Of a DNA stretch of 31,511 nt, positions 7,867-16,336 are shown in pieces. Below the pieces are notes generated by a model. The model worked only from the letters and a program-made list of their open reading frames with translations, ran no database searches and was not told the DNA's origin. Both the position numbers and the translations under genes were made by a program. The DNA comes from JBMNNS01 sp050942625 (lineage in GTDB: Bacteria > Bacillota > Dethiobacteria > DTU022 > UBA8154). The stretch covers positions 1 to 31,511 of the forward strand of contig JBMNNS010000009.1 in the NCBI GenBank assembly GCA_050942625.1. The letters run 5' to 3'. Each line of letters begins with the position of its first letter. Position 1 is the stretch's first letter.

Positions 7867-8529
7867 ATGATAGGAAGATACAAAAAACCCGGTCTCTACC
7901 GGCCATTGCTGCAAATGAGGGAATTTTATGCGGTTTTTCTAGGAGGGGCGTTAATCATTCTTAGCTTTCTGCTAGCAAGGAAGGGCTTTACATTTTATCC
8001 GGAGCTGTCGGCTATTGGTGCCCTCATCCTCCTGGGGGGGCCTATTATACTGGAAGCCGTCCAGGGAATCCTGCAAAAGGAGTTAAATGTGGATGAACTG
8101 GTCAGCCTGGCGATCATTGCCTCAGTAGTGGTTGGGGAATACCTTTCTGCAGCCCTTGTATCACTAATTATGGTCCTTGGCTCTCTTTTGGAAGAGCTTA
8201 CTGCCCAAAAAGCCCGTTCCGCCATAGATTCTCTTTTCAGCCTGGCACCTGAAAACGCAACCGTAATACAAGACGGCAAGGAATCAGTAATCCCTGTCCG
8301 ACAAATAAAGCCGGGCCACCGGGTTCTGATCCGCTCAGGTGAAAAAGTGCCCGTAGACGGCAAAGTCATCAGGGGACAAGCATCCCTAAACCAGGCCTCC
8401 CTAACCGGAGAGTCGGATCCGGTGGAAAAAACAATTGGTGATCAGGTTTATGCCGGAACGGTAATTTATGCCGGTATGTTGGAGATTGAAGCCCAAAAAG
8501 TAGGGGAAGATACAACCCTAGGGAAATGA
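7867..8529 (+). CDS. P1B-type heavy-metal ATPase, N-terminal part (membrane segments and actuator domain)
   Basis: This 220-residue ORF is the front third of a heavy-metal-translocating P-type ATPase. It has about four membrane segments (roughly 20-37, 45-65, 77-92 and 93-110) followed by the actuator domain with the phosphatase motif TGES at 180-183. There is no N-terminal metal-binding (HMA) domain. The frame ends at TGA 8527-8529, inside the conserved GEDTTLGK region, and the rest of the enzyme continues at once in the -1 frame from an overlapping ATG (8526). Joined directly at this point the two products match a normal P1B ATPase of about 620 residues with nothing missing, so one A lost from an AAAA run would explain the break. 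Alternatives are a real two-subunit pump made by stop-start coupling, or a sequencing error. Confidence 0.85.
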   Translation: MIGRYKKPGLYRPLLQMREFYAVFLGGALIILSFLLARKGFTFYPELSAIGALILLGGPIILEAVQGILQKELNVDELVSLAIIASVVVGEYLSAALVSLIMVLGSLLEELTAQKARSAIDSLFSLAPENATVIQDGKESVIPVRQIKPGHRVLIRSGEKVPVDGKVIRGQASLNQASLTGESDPVEKTIGDQVYAGTVIYAGMLEIEAQKVGEDTTLGK

Positions 8530-9725
8530 TTGCCTTAGTTCAGGAAGCCGAAAAACAAAAAGCGCCGATCCTGCGGATATCGGATCACTACGCCCGCTAT
8601 TTCACCCCAGTAATTATTGCCCTGGGGCTGGCTGTTTTTGTTGTTACAAAAGACATTTACCGGGCCATTACAATTCTTATCGTCGGTTGCCCCTGCGCCT
8701 TTATCCTGGCTACACCAACTGCCGTGGTTTCGGCCCTGGGTAATGCCTCTAAAAACGGTTTATTGATCAAGGGCGGGGATATCCTGGAGGGCTCTTCCAG
8801 GATCAGTGCCGTCCTTTTTGATAAAACCGGGACATTGACCACCGGCAAAGCCAAGGTTTCTGCTGTGGATTCCCTCAATGGGGCCGAAAAAGACTTCATC
8901 CTCTCAGCAGCCGCCTCTGCAGAGAAATATTCCAGCCACCCCCTGGCCAGGGCTATCGTCAAAGAGGCAGAGCAAAGACAGTTAAAGTTGTCTACCCCCC
9001 AACATTATAAAGACCTTCCAGGTATGGGGGTTGAAGCCACTATCCGGGGGAAAAAGTACACTGTCGGAAGCCTCCCTGAATATTTACAACATTCCCTGTC
9101 TGAAGAAATGCGGCCGGAAAACAAAGCCGTGGCTGTCTGGGAAGATGAACAGCCCATAGGTCTAATATATTTGGAGGAAGAACTGCGGCCCGGGGTCCAT
9201 ACTGTGGCCAAACAGCTCCATGCTTTGGGGATAGCGAAGATTCAACTACTCACAGGAGACGCACAAAAATTTGCTAACAAAATTGCTGCAAAGGCGGGCA
9301 TAGGGGAAGTTTTTTCAAACATTTTGCCCGAACAAAAACTAGAATTGGTAAAGAAGCTGCAGAAGGATGGACACAAGGTTGCAATGGTAGGCGATGGGAT
9401 AAACGATGCCCCTTCCCTGGCCGCAGCCGACCTCGGCATCTCCATGGGTGCTATGGGTACGAAAGCAGCTCTGGAGGCAGCAGATGTCGCCTTGATGGGA
9501 GATGATATCTCAAAGGTACCCTACCTTCTTCAACTGGGGAAACTGACAGTGAGGACCATCCGTTTTAATATTTTGTTTGCCGTTGTTTTTAATTTACTAG
9601 CCCTGATCGCCTCCGGCTCAGGCCTTTTAAACCCTGTGTCGGGTGCGGTGGCCCACAATATCGGTTCTGTTTTTGTAATCGTAAATTCAGCCAGGCTGAT
9701 CGGGGCAAAGGACCCTGCAGCATAG
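8526..9725 (+). CDS. P1B-type heavy-metal ATPase, C-terminal part (CPC membrane site, P- and N-domains)
   Basis: This 399-residue ORF carries the catalytic remainder of the metal pump. The transmembrane metal-site motif CPC is at 55-57, the phosphorylation motif DKTGT at 99-103, the P1B-specific HP motif (SSHPLARAI) at 138-139, and the hinge motif GDGINDAP at 289-296. Two final membrane segments end with HNIGSVFVIVNSARLI. CPC marks transition-metal transport (Cu, Zn, Cd, Pb, Co or Ni), and the last helix does not let me choose the metal. The ATG overlaps the previous TGA as ATGA, and GGG lies only two bases upstream, so independent initiation would be weak and coupling to the upstream ORF is needed unless the frame is really continuous. 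Context with a nickel importer and a putative metal-sensing MarR suggests metal homeostasis. Confidence 0.88.
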   Translation: MIALVQEAEKQKAPILRISDHYARYFTPVIIALGLAVFVVTKDIYRAITILIVGCPCAFILATPTAVVSALGNASKNGLLIKGGDILEGSSRISAVLFDKTGTLTTGKAKVSAVDSLNGAEKDFILSAAASAEKYSSHPLARAIVKEAEQRQLKLSTPQHYKDLPGMGVEATIRGKKYTVGSLPEYLQHSLSEEMRPENKAVAVWEDEQPIGLIYLEEELRPGVHTVAKQLHALGIAKIQLLTGDAQKFANKIAAKAGIGEVFSNILPEQKLELVKKLQKDGHKVAMVGDGINDAPSLAAADLGISMGAMGTKAALEAADVALMGDDISKVPYLLQLGKLTVRTIRFNILFAVVFNLLALIASGSGLLNPVSGAVAHNIGSVFVIVNSARLIGAKDPAA

Positions 9726-9825
9726 CAAAATATTTTTCGGCAGACCCTTTCAACCATTCCATAGTTTCCAATTGCTAAAGATGATTCCCCCGCATTCCCA
9801 GGCTGAGGGGCGAACCTGCCAGTAC

Positions 9826-9851
9826 AGGGCAGACCACCAGTGGCCTGCCCT
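9826..9851. other. Hairpin between convergent genes
   Basis: AGGGCAG (9826-9832) and CTGCCCT (9845-9851) form a 7-base stem in the 144-base gap between the P-type ATPase and the end of the cobalamin operon. Neither strand has a T-tract after it, so it is not a clear intrinsic terminator, though its position fits transcription ending from both sides. Confidence 0.35.
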
Positions 9852-9869
9852 CATAGCAGGTCAAGCCCT

Positions 9870-12800
9870 TTAGGGTGTGGGTTTGCTAAGGTTTAAATAG
9901 TTTGTAATTATGGTACAGGCTTCGGCTCTTGTGGCACTGCCCTGCGGCTTGAAACTGTTATCCGGGTATCCATTGACAAGCCCGTACTTTACGGCCACCG
10001 CCACGGAGCCCCTTGCCCAACCAGAGATACTGCCGTCGTCTGTAAAGCCGGTCTTCTCATTCATCTTCGACCCGGCTTCGTAGCACCCGGCCAGGGCATT
10101 AGCCATCATTGTTGCCAGTTCCTCCCGGGTAATCTCCTTGTTCGGTTTGAAAAGGTTGTTGCCATAGCCCTTTACGATGCCTGCAAGGACTGTTTTTTTC
10201 ACTGCATCGTAAAACCAGTCTGCCGGGCCAACGTCGCTAAAAGAAGGCGCTGCCTGGCTGGGGCTGGAGCCAGGGTCGGATAAGTTCGGAACCTTGTTTA
10301 AATCCAGTACCATGTTTAGTATGGAAACAAATTCTGCCCTGGTTATCCGGTTATCCGGCCTGAAAGCCCCATCCGGGTAACCATTGATATAGCCAAGATT
10401 GTAAAGCCGGTTTATGGCTTCGCTTGCCCAAAAGGAACTTTGTACATCGGGAAATACCTGTACAAAAACAGGAAATGGTGCAGGTTCCTTCACAAAAATT
10501 GCGAATTTGGTTAAGCGTTCAACATCCGATTTAATAGTATTTCCGGAAATAGTGCCACCCAATTCCACCCATTTTGACGCGTTTCCATCATAGTAGAATA
10601 CAGACGGTGTCGCCCCTTTAGGCACGGCAGCCTGATCAAAACTGAAAGTCAGGGTAACCGGCCGGCTAAACTCATAACCGGTGTTATCGCTAACAGTAAA
10701 TTCAAAAACAGGGCTAACCGGCTTGAAACCATCAGGGGCAGCTGGAGGGTCGCTTACCTTCCGGATAGTAACATTTACCCCTTCGGTTCCTTTTAGAGCA
10801 TTCGCGGGGATGTTGATAGAAGCCTCGTTTTCCAGCCCGATATTGCCCCCGGCAGCCGGGTTGAGAAAGGCCTCTCCAGTTGTACTTGTCACAAAAGAAG
10901 TCGGTAAAGATGGAAATGAAGGTGAACCTGACGACCCCCCCGAAATTAACTGGGCCCAGGTTGGGGCTTCCTGTTCCATGCTTTTGCTGTAATACCAGAT
11001 TACCTTGTCCCCACTGGTTATATTATAATCCTTGGCTGAAACTAAGGGCGATGTATCATTGACTGTAAACATCCACCCCTCCAATCCACTGCCCGTCTGT
11101 CCGGCGATGGAATCCACAAACCCATCAAATTCCGTAGAAATATTGTAAGGAAGCCCTGTAGCCTCCAGGGCCCCGAGGGCTGTTTCCCCCCATCGGTTAG
11201 AAGAAGATATATAAACCGTAGCCGGCCCAAAGAGTTTTTCCCCGTTCCTGCCCACTACTGCAACCCCTGGCGTGCAGGTTGGGGTAGACGAGCCCCCACT
11301 GCCATTTCCTGAGGAGGCTCCTATACTGATACTACCCCGGTAGGGGATCACGTTGGGATAACCTGCCTCATTTTGGTTAATAATGGATACAGGGAGAGCT
11401 CCAGCCTTTATAGCTTTAAAAATAAGCCGGCCATCCTGGGTTTTTTCTTCCTTGTCCCCAATTATTACTGTGTACTCCCCGATACTTTCAAGCTCTTCAG
11501 CTGTTAATTCCACCAAACCTTCCATCCAATCGTTTTTCAACGCTTTAACCATCAAGGTAATCTGGCCGCCTGCCTTGGGAGATTCCGGTGCAATATTAAC
11601 TTCTGGGAAAAAAGTTTTGGGTGCCCAGGTACTGTCCATTGCACCGATATAGAAAACAACTTCATCATTGTCACAAACATTATAGCTGCCGGCTCCCTGG
11701 GAAAAGGCTTCTGGTTCAATGGTACCATTTCGGATCACATAGTACATCCAACTGGTGCTGAGATCTTCTGTAATCTGCTTGCCGCCCTCGCCCAGAATCT
11801 CCGTGATAAATCCTTTCGGTGCAGTAACATTTTCTTCCCCGACCGCAGCTTGGAGAACCTCCAAGGCTGTGCCCCCTATTACAGTCACTATTTCATCGGC
11901 AAGGTTTTCAGTTGCCCCTTCCACCCGTAGCCTTACTGTCGCCTCGACCTTTTCATCGGCGACATGCTTTTTACCGGTTTTGACAGTGTAATTGATCCCG
12001 GCGTTGACCATGTCAGCTACGGCCAGCAAAGCCTGTTCGGTAGCTGCTGCATTATACTCGGTCTCCGATGCGGAGTGAATAAACGATCCGTCCTCCAGCT
12101 GGAAGGTAAAAAGGGCATCAATCATATTCCCTTCCGGCTTTTGCCATTCCCCGGAAGTAATATCCTTTTCCCCGCAAGCCAGCAGTCCCCGGATCACGGC
12201 TGCGGTGGATTCCGGGTTTTCGGTGCCCCAGCTGGCAAATCCCCCACTGGACAACTGCAGGTCTTTCAGACACTGCACAGCCCTGTCGATAGCAACTGTA
12301 ACCCCTTCAACACCTGTATGAGGTGCCAGGGCTAATAGCACCATTCCGGTAATATCCGGATCTCTTTCCTCGCCCATGAGGGCAAAACCGCCGTCTTCCT
12401 TTTGTTGGGAGAGAAGAAAATTCAGAGCCGTGTCTTTAGTGTTCACATCATAATTCCCGCCGGCCTTGTCCAGTGCAACCACGGACCAGATTGTCTGGTG
12501 AAGCCAACTGCCAAAACTGCCATCGTCGTTTTGCAGGGCAGCCAGTTCGTCAACCAGGTTCCTGCCCTCTACATCCTTAGGATCCATTCCTGCAGCGATC
12601 ATGCCCAGGATTATCCCGGCATAGTCGGTGGGTTGTGAATCCTCATCAAGTTGGTCAATCTTCCAATCTGGGAGCACCCAGGGTGACCGGGATAGATCCT
12701 CCCCGGCCTCTTTCAGGCCAACTACTTGCCACCAGGTTTCCAAATTTGTTTTATTGGCCTTGTAGTAATCGACAATCCCTCCCAGGGCCTCCTGCAGCGA

Positions 12801-12899
12801 ATTGCCGGAATCCCCCGTTTCTTGCGCGGCCCCAATGCCGCCAAATGATAACAGTAAACATAATGTCAGGGTAAATACTAAAACTTTTCTTAATTGCAT
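9870..12899 (-). CDS. SLH-anchored surface protein with alpha/alpha toroid and transcobalamin-like (DUF4430) modules
   Basis: This 1009-residue secreted protein has a signal peptide (about 1-25, ending near GAAQ). Helical repeats at about 30-310 are of the terpenoid-cyclase/intrinsic-factor alpha/alpha-toroid type (DDGSFGSW, DGGFALMG, SGGFASWG, DGSFIHSA). A DUF4430-like domain follows at about 320-420 and a second at about 560-650 (GLEGWMFTVNDT, DKVIWYYS). A beta-rich ZU5-like region lies at about 675-810 (GGNIGLENEASINIP). Three SLH repeats at about 815-1005 contain ITRAEF, ITREEL and ATRAEA, and would bind the protein to secondary cell-wall polymer. Intrinsic factor and transcobalamin have the same toroid plus C-domain order and clasp cobalamin between the two. 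As last gene of a riboswitch-controlled ECF operon it is probably a surface cobalamin (or corrinoid) trap. Domain calls are by eye; ligand binding is inference. Confidence 0.85.
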   Translation of the reverse strand: MQLRKVLVFTLTLCLLLSFGGIGAAQETGDSGNSLQEALGGIVDYYKANKTNLETWWQVVGLKEAGEDLSRSPWVLPDWKIDQLDEDSQPTDYAGIILGMIAAGMDPKDVEGRNLVDELAALQNDDGSFGSWLHQTIWSVVALDKAGGNYDVNTKDTALNFLLSQQKEDGGFALMGEERDPDITGMVLLALAPHTGVEGVTVAIDRAVQCLKDLQLSSGGFASWGTENPESTAAVIRGLLACGEKDITSGEWQKPEGNMIDALFTFQLEDGSFIHSASETEYNAAATEQALLAVADMVNAGINYTVKTGKKHVADEKVEATVRLRVEGATENLADEIVTVIGGTALEVLQAAVGEENVTAPKGFITEILGEGGKQITEDLSTSWMYYVIRNGTIEPEAFSQGAGSYNVCDNDEVVFYIGAMDSTWAPKTFFPEVNIAPESPKAGGQITLMVKALKNDWMEGLVELTAEELESIGEYTVIIGDKEEKTQDGRLIFKAIKAGALPVSIINQNEAGYPNVIPYRGSISIGASSGNGSGGSSTPTCTPGVAVVGRNGEKLFGPATVYISSSNRWGETALGALEATGLPYNISTEFDGFVDSIAGQTGSGLEGWMFTVNDTSPLVSAKDYNITSGDKVIWYYSKSMEQEAPTWAQLISGGSSGSPSFPSLPTSFVTSTTGEAFLNPAAGGNIGLENEASINIPANALKGTEGVNVTIRKVSDPPAAPDGFKPVSPVFEFTVSDNTGYEFSRPVTLTFSFDQAAVPKGATPSVFYYDGNASKWVELGGTISGNTIKSDVERLTKFAIFVKEPAPFPVFVQVFPDVQSSFWASEAINRLYNLGYINGYPDGAFRPDNRITRAEFVSILNMVLDLNKVPNLSDPGSSPSQAAPSFSDVGPADWFYDAVKKTVLAGIVKGYGNNLFKPNKEITREELATMMANALAGCYEAGSKMNEKTGFTDDGSISGWARGSVAVAVKYGLVNGYPDNSFKPQGSATRAEACTIITNYLNLSKPTP

Positions 12900-12939
12900 T
12901 TTGAATCCTCCTTATATGATCAGAATGACAGGGTCGGAA

Positions 12940-13668
12940 CTACGGTTCAAGCAACCCATATTTGATCTTGATGCGTTCCAATTTTTCAATCAGAGGGCGG
13001 GACAAAACAAAAAGGAAAAATATCGTTGCCGCAGCATGGACGGCATTGAACCAGAGCCCGGAGATATAGACCGCCAAAAGTGCAGACCAGGATAATTTCG
13101 GCGTAAACATTAGTAGGGAACCCAGGTCCATTATTCCACCGTAGATAAAAAAGGCAGAAAGGCCGCCATAAAGACAGAGCGATAACCGTTCTTTTTTCAG
13201 AAGGCCCGTCCTAAAGAGCTGGCCCGCCAAGAACCCGATGAGCCCAAAAGAAAACATTTGCCAGGGAGCCCAGGGCCCTTGTCCCAGAAAAAAATTAGAA
13301 ACAAAGCCTGTTACTGCACCAACCAGAAATCCTGCTTCCGCCCCAAAACAGACGCCCGTGATGATCACGATCGCCACTACCGGTTTGAACTGTGGCAGCA
13401 TGAAAAATGCTGCCCGGCCCGCCACAGCAATTGCCGCCAGCACCGTCACAACAAGCAGTTCACGTGCCTGGGGCCGGCGCTTCTCAAAAATGAGCACTAA
13501 AGGCAGCAAACAATAAATGATGATTAAGAAGCTGATAAAATAGTACTTCCGATCATCCAGACAAAATACCCCAAACAAAATAGTCCCGGGGATAACCAGT
13601 AAAAGTAGCACTGCTGCGAGAAAAGTACGCGGGCTCCGGGGGCCACCGCCTAAAGATTGCTCCTGCAT
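12940..13668 (-). CDS. ECF transporter S component, predicted cobalamin-specific (CbrT-like)
   Basis: This 242-residue integral membrane protein has about six or seven hydrophobic segments and a central motif GQGPWAPWQMF followed by GLIGFLAG, typical of one group of energy-coupling-factor substrate-binding subunits. Such S components bind a vitamin with high affinity and hand it to the EcfT/EcfA module. It overlaps the end of the fused EcfA gene by 19 bases and is followed 40 bases later by the SLH protein, so the complete transporter is encoded in one operon (a dedicated, group I arrangement). The operon's cobalamin riboswitches and intrinsic-factor-like partners make cobalamin or a corrinoid precursor the likely ligand. 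CbrT is the known cobalamin S component; I judge this protein related in role but have not aligned it. Confidence 0.85.
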   Translation of the reverse strand: MQEQSLGGGPRSPRTFLAAVLLLLVIPGTILFGVFCLDDRKYYFISFLIIIYCLLPLVLIFEKRRPQARELLVVTVLAAIAVAGRAAFFMLPQFKPVVAIVIITGVCFGAEAGFLVGAVTGFVSNFFLGQGPWAPWQMFSFGLIGFLAGQLFRTGLLKKERLSLCLYGGLSAFFIYGGIMDLGSLLMFTPKLSWSALLAVYISGLWFNAVHAAATIFFLFVLSRPLIEKLERIKIKYGLLEP

Positions 13669-15473
13669 GCTTCAATCACATCCTCTACGGTTACTGCAGC
13701 AGGAAAAAAATGGCGAGCCATGCGGTTGGCCGCCGTGGTATAAAAACTGTTTCCGGAGAAAAAAGCCCGCGGCGTATTTTGCGTAATGATCCCCCCGTCG
13801 AAAAACAAAGCACAAAGATCGGCATAACGTGCACAAAATTCGATATCATGGGAAACCATTACGACGGCCACACCCCGGGCAGCCAGTTTCTTTAAAATGC
13901 CCGCAAGCTTGATCTTGAAATGCCCGTCCAGTCCCTTGGTTGGTTCATCGAGCAAAAGGATCTGCGGTTCCATCATCAGAACTTTGGCCAGTGCGGCACG
14001 CTGCTGCTCCCCGCCGCTCAGATCATAAGGGTGCTTTTCCATTAACCCCTCAAGTTCGGCCAACTTACAAACATCTTGCAGCTTTAACTTTTTTTCCTTT
14101 TCAGAAAGCCCTCTGCCCTCCAATATTTCATAGAGATCAAGTTCCACTGTTTTTTTAACAAAGAGAAGCTGTGGGTTCTGGGGCAACATAACAATCCCAT
14201 TGGTTTCTGTTGCCGTGGCATTTGGCCGGGCCTTCCGGGGTAACCTGGCGTTCCTGTCTACCACCCGTCTCCGTACCTTTGCCGCCTCTGTTTTGAAAAT
14301 ATCCTTCCCCAGGACATTTACCCGCCCCCGATAAGGCCTTAGAAGGCCGCGGATGATAGAAAGGGCGGTTGTTTTACCTGTACCATTGCCGCCAACAATG
14401 GCAAAAAATTGTCCTGCATAGATCTCCATTGACAGATCCTTGATCACATCGGGCAGTTCCCGCCCATATTTAAACCAAACTTCCTGCAGTTGGATTACCG
14501 GCGGCATTTCAGGTGGCATCCCATGCCCGGATGGCAACCCGGTCTGTATCCCTTTGCCCGGCCGGGGGAAGGAGACGGGGGAAGGAGAAAAGTCGGGATC
14601 TTGCCGGGCAACGGACAAAGGGCTGGGTCTTCGGCTATTGTTATTGTTAAGTAAGGCACCAAGCCACCTGCGCCCCTCCTGTACGGTAATTGGGCAGGGC
14701 AAACTGCTCTCCACGCCTGCATAAATCTGGAGCGGTGAAGGCATGGCCAAAAATATATCATGTTCCATCTCCTTCAAGCGTTCCCCGCCCTTCCGGGGCG
14801 TGTCGTCAACAATGATTTCACCCTCATCCATAACCACCATGCGGTTGGACATGGGCAAGACCTCCTCCAGCCGGTGTTCGGTCATGATGATCGTGGTCCC
14901 CAGTTCACGATTAATTTTTTGCACCGTTCCCAGAAAATCCGCCGCAGCAATGGGGTCAAGTTGCCCTGTCGGTTCATCAAGAATTAGCACGGAAGGATGC
15001 ATGGCCATGATGGAAGCCAGGTTTAAGAGCTGCTTCTGTCCGCCGGAAAGCTCCGCCACATTTTTTCCAAACCAGTCCTGGATACCGAAAAAACTGGCCA
15101 TTTCCGCCACTCGCAGGCGGATGGTTTTACTATCCATCCCCAGGGATTCAAGCCCAAAAGCTAGCTCATGCCAGACTTTATCGGTGACGATCTGGTTGTC
15201 CGGGTTTTGCAGCACAAAACCAATGCTTGCTACCTGGGTGCGCAGGTTACTTTCGTCCAGGGGCCTGCCCAAGAACAATATTTCGCCCTCCCTGGTTCCA
15301 TGGGGTGTGAGCACCGTTTTAAGATGACGCAAAAGAGTGCTTTTACCACTGCCCGACTTCCCGCAAATAGTGATAAACTCTCCCTGTTCTACTGTCAGCT
15401 TGATCTTTTTGAGAGCCGGCTTTTCTCGCAAGGGATAAGTAAAATTTAAGTTGCTGATCCGATATATTTCCAT
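13650..15473 (-). CDS. Fused EcfA-EcfA ATPase of the ECF transporter
   Basis: This cytoplasmic protein of about 607 residues contains both ECF ATPases. Domain 1 has Walker A GKSGSGKST (38-46), Q-loop in VLQNPDNQ, signature LSGGQ (142-146) and Walker B VLILDEP (162-168). Domain 2 has Walker A GGNGTGKTT (361-369), Q-loop in LPQNPQ, signature LSGGE (485-489) and Walker B ILLLDEP (505-511). A Pro/Ser/Asn-rich linker (about 275-325) joins them. Domain 2 has an unusual basic insertion of about 30 residues (395-425, VRRRVVDRNARLPRK) just before its Q-loop. The ATG at 15473 is preferred over an upstream in-frame start at 15515: GGAGG lies nine bases before it and the protein then opens directly with EcfA sequence. 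The start lies inside the end of ecfT (28-base overlap), indicating tight coupling. Confidence 0.93.
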   Translation of the reverse strand: MEIYRISNLNFTYPLREKPALKKIKLTVEQGEFITICGKSGSGKSTLLRHLKTVLTPHGTREGEILFLGRPLDESNLRTQVASIGFVLQNPDNQIVTDKVWHELAFGLESLGMDSKTIRLRVAEMASFFGIQDWFGKNVAELSGGQKQLLNLASIMAMHPSVLILDEPTGQLDPIAAADFLGTVQKINRELGTTIIMTEHRLEEVLPMSNRMVVMDEGEIIVDDTPRKGGERLKEMEHDIFLAMPSPLQIYAGVESSLPCPITVQEGRRWLGALLNNNNSRRPSPLSVARQDPDFSPSPVSFPRPGKGIQTGLPSGHGMPPEMPPVIQLQEVWFKYGRELPDVIKDLSMEIYAGQFFAIVGGNGTGKTTALSIIRGLLRPYRGRVNVLGKDIFKTEAAKVRRRVVDRNARLPRKARPNATATETNGIVMLPQNPQLLFVKKTVELDLYEILEGRGLSEKEKKLKLQDVCKLAELEGLMEKHPYDLSGGEQQRAALAKVLMMEPQILLLDEPTKGLDGHFKIKLAGILKKLAARGVAVVMVSHDIEFCARYADLCALFFDGGIITQNTPRAFFSGNSFYTTAANRMARHFFPAAVTVEDVIEACRSNL

Positions 15474-16336
15474 TTGAGCGCCTCCACAAGATCGATGATG
15501 ACCGGCAACAAACACAAAATAAAGTAAGCAAAATAGACGCCTAAGCTAATAGGACTCAGCGGCGGCAGCTTCAAAGAGGGAAAAAAACGCATTCTGTTGG
15601 CCCCAGTTGCTGCGCCTATGATCACTACCATCACAAGAAGAAGCATCACCCCTAAAACGGTTTGGTCCCGCCGATCAAACCTGTAGATGGAAAAGCTGGT
15701 GCGCCCCGGCAATCCATAACCCCTTGATTTCATGGAATCTGCTGTTTCAATGGCGTTTTCCAACGCCCAGGTTCCCATTATGGAAAGTATTTGCAGGCCG
15801 TTTTTTGCCCTCTCAATAATGGTCCCGTTCGTTACATTCCGGCCTATACCTTTCTGAGCAGTGGCGATAACCTTTATCTGTTCCCTGTACCTGGGAACAA
15901 AGCGCAGCGCCATGGACAAGATCAGCGATAAAGCCGGGATAACCCTTCCAAATAAATAAATGAATTTGTCCGAAGTCATGACGACATTGTAGCAGGTAAA
16001 CCATAAAATAACGGCCATAAACATGGAAGCTGCCGCCAGGCCGTAAAGGATGGATTCAAGGGTAATGGGATTGCCATTTTTCAAGTAAAACAGGATCGTC
16101 ACCCCGGCATGGTTAAAGGCAGGGTTAATAACTGCCATGAACAACATAAAAGGCAAGAGGTATAAGAGACTTAACCCGGCTGCTTTTCCCCCCCTGAGCA
16201 AAGTGGAATACAAAGCGGAACCCAACAGGGAAACAGCCAGGAAGACGGGATGCATAAAAAACATGGAAAAAAACAACACAGCGGCAAAGTACGCGCAAAT
16301 GATAAGGGGATGAAAGGTGGAAAATGAATCCTTCAT
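15446..16336 (-). CDS. ecfT: ECF transporter transmembrane coupling protein EcfT
   Basis: This 296-residue membrane protein has several N-terminal hydrophobic segments, two amphipathic coupling-helix regions (around ALRFVPRYREQ and ETADSMKSRGYG) and C-terminal membrane helices. The conserved A-x-x-S-R-G type motif near residue 215 is the part that docks into the EcfA ATPases. EcfT links ATP hydrolysis to toppling of the S component during vitamin uptake. Its ATG overlaps the stop of the DUF4430 gene as ATGA, and its end overlaps the ATPase start. The family call is firm. Cobalamin as cargo comes from the riboswitches and neighbours. Confidence 0.92.
   Translation of the reverse strand: MKDSFSTFHPLIICAYFAAVLFFSMFFMHPVFLAVSLLGSALYSTLLRGGKAAGLSLLYLLPFMLFMAVINPAFNHAGVTILFYLKNGNPITLESILYGLAAASMFMAVILWFTCYNVVMTSDKFIYLFGRVIPALSLILSMALRFVPRYREQIKVIATAQKGIGRNVTNGTIIERAKNGLQILSIMGTWALENAIETADSMKSRGYGLPGRTSFSIYRFDRRDQTVLGVMLLLVMVVIIGAATGANRMRFFPSLKLPPLSPISLGVYFAYFILCLLPVIIDLVEALKWKYIGSAT

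Noticed and set aside
8515..8535. Programmed -1 ribosomal frameshift in the P-type ATPase
   Set aside because: The zero-frame sequence CTA GGG AAA TGA does not fit a canonical X-XXY-YYZ slippery site and no strong hairpin was seen just downstream. A lost base or stop-start coupling is simpler.
12920..12930. Copy of the dispersed repeat core (TCAGAATGACA) between the SLH protein and S component genes
   Set aside because: Only 11 bases match the repeat family seen at 31146, which could be chance.
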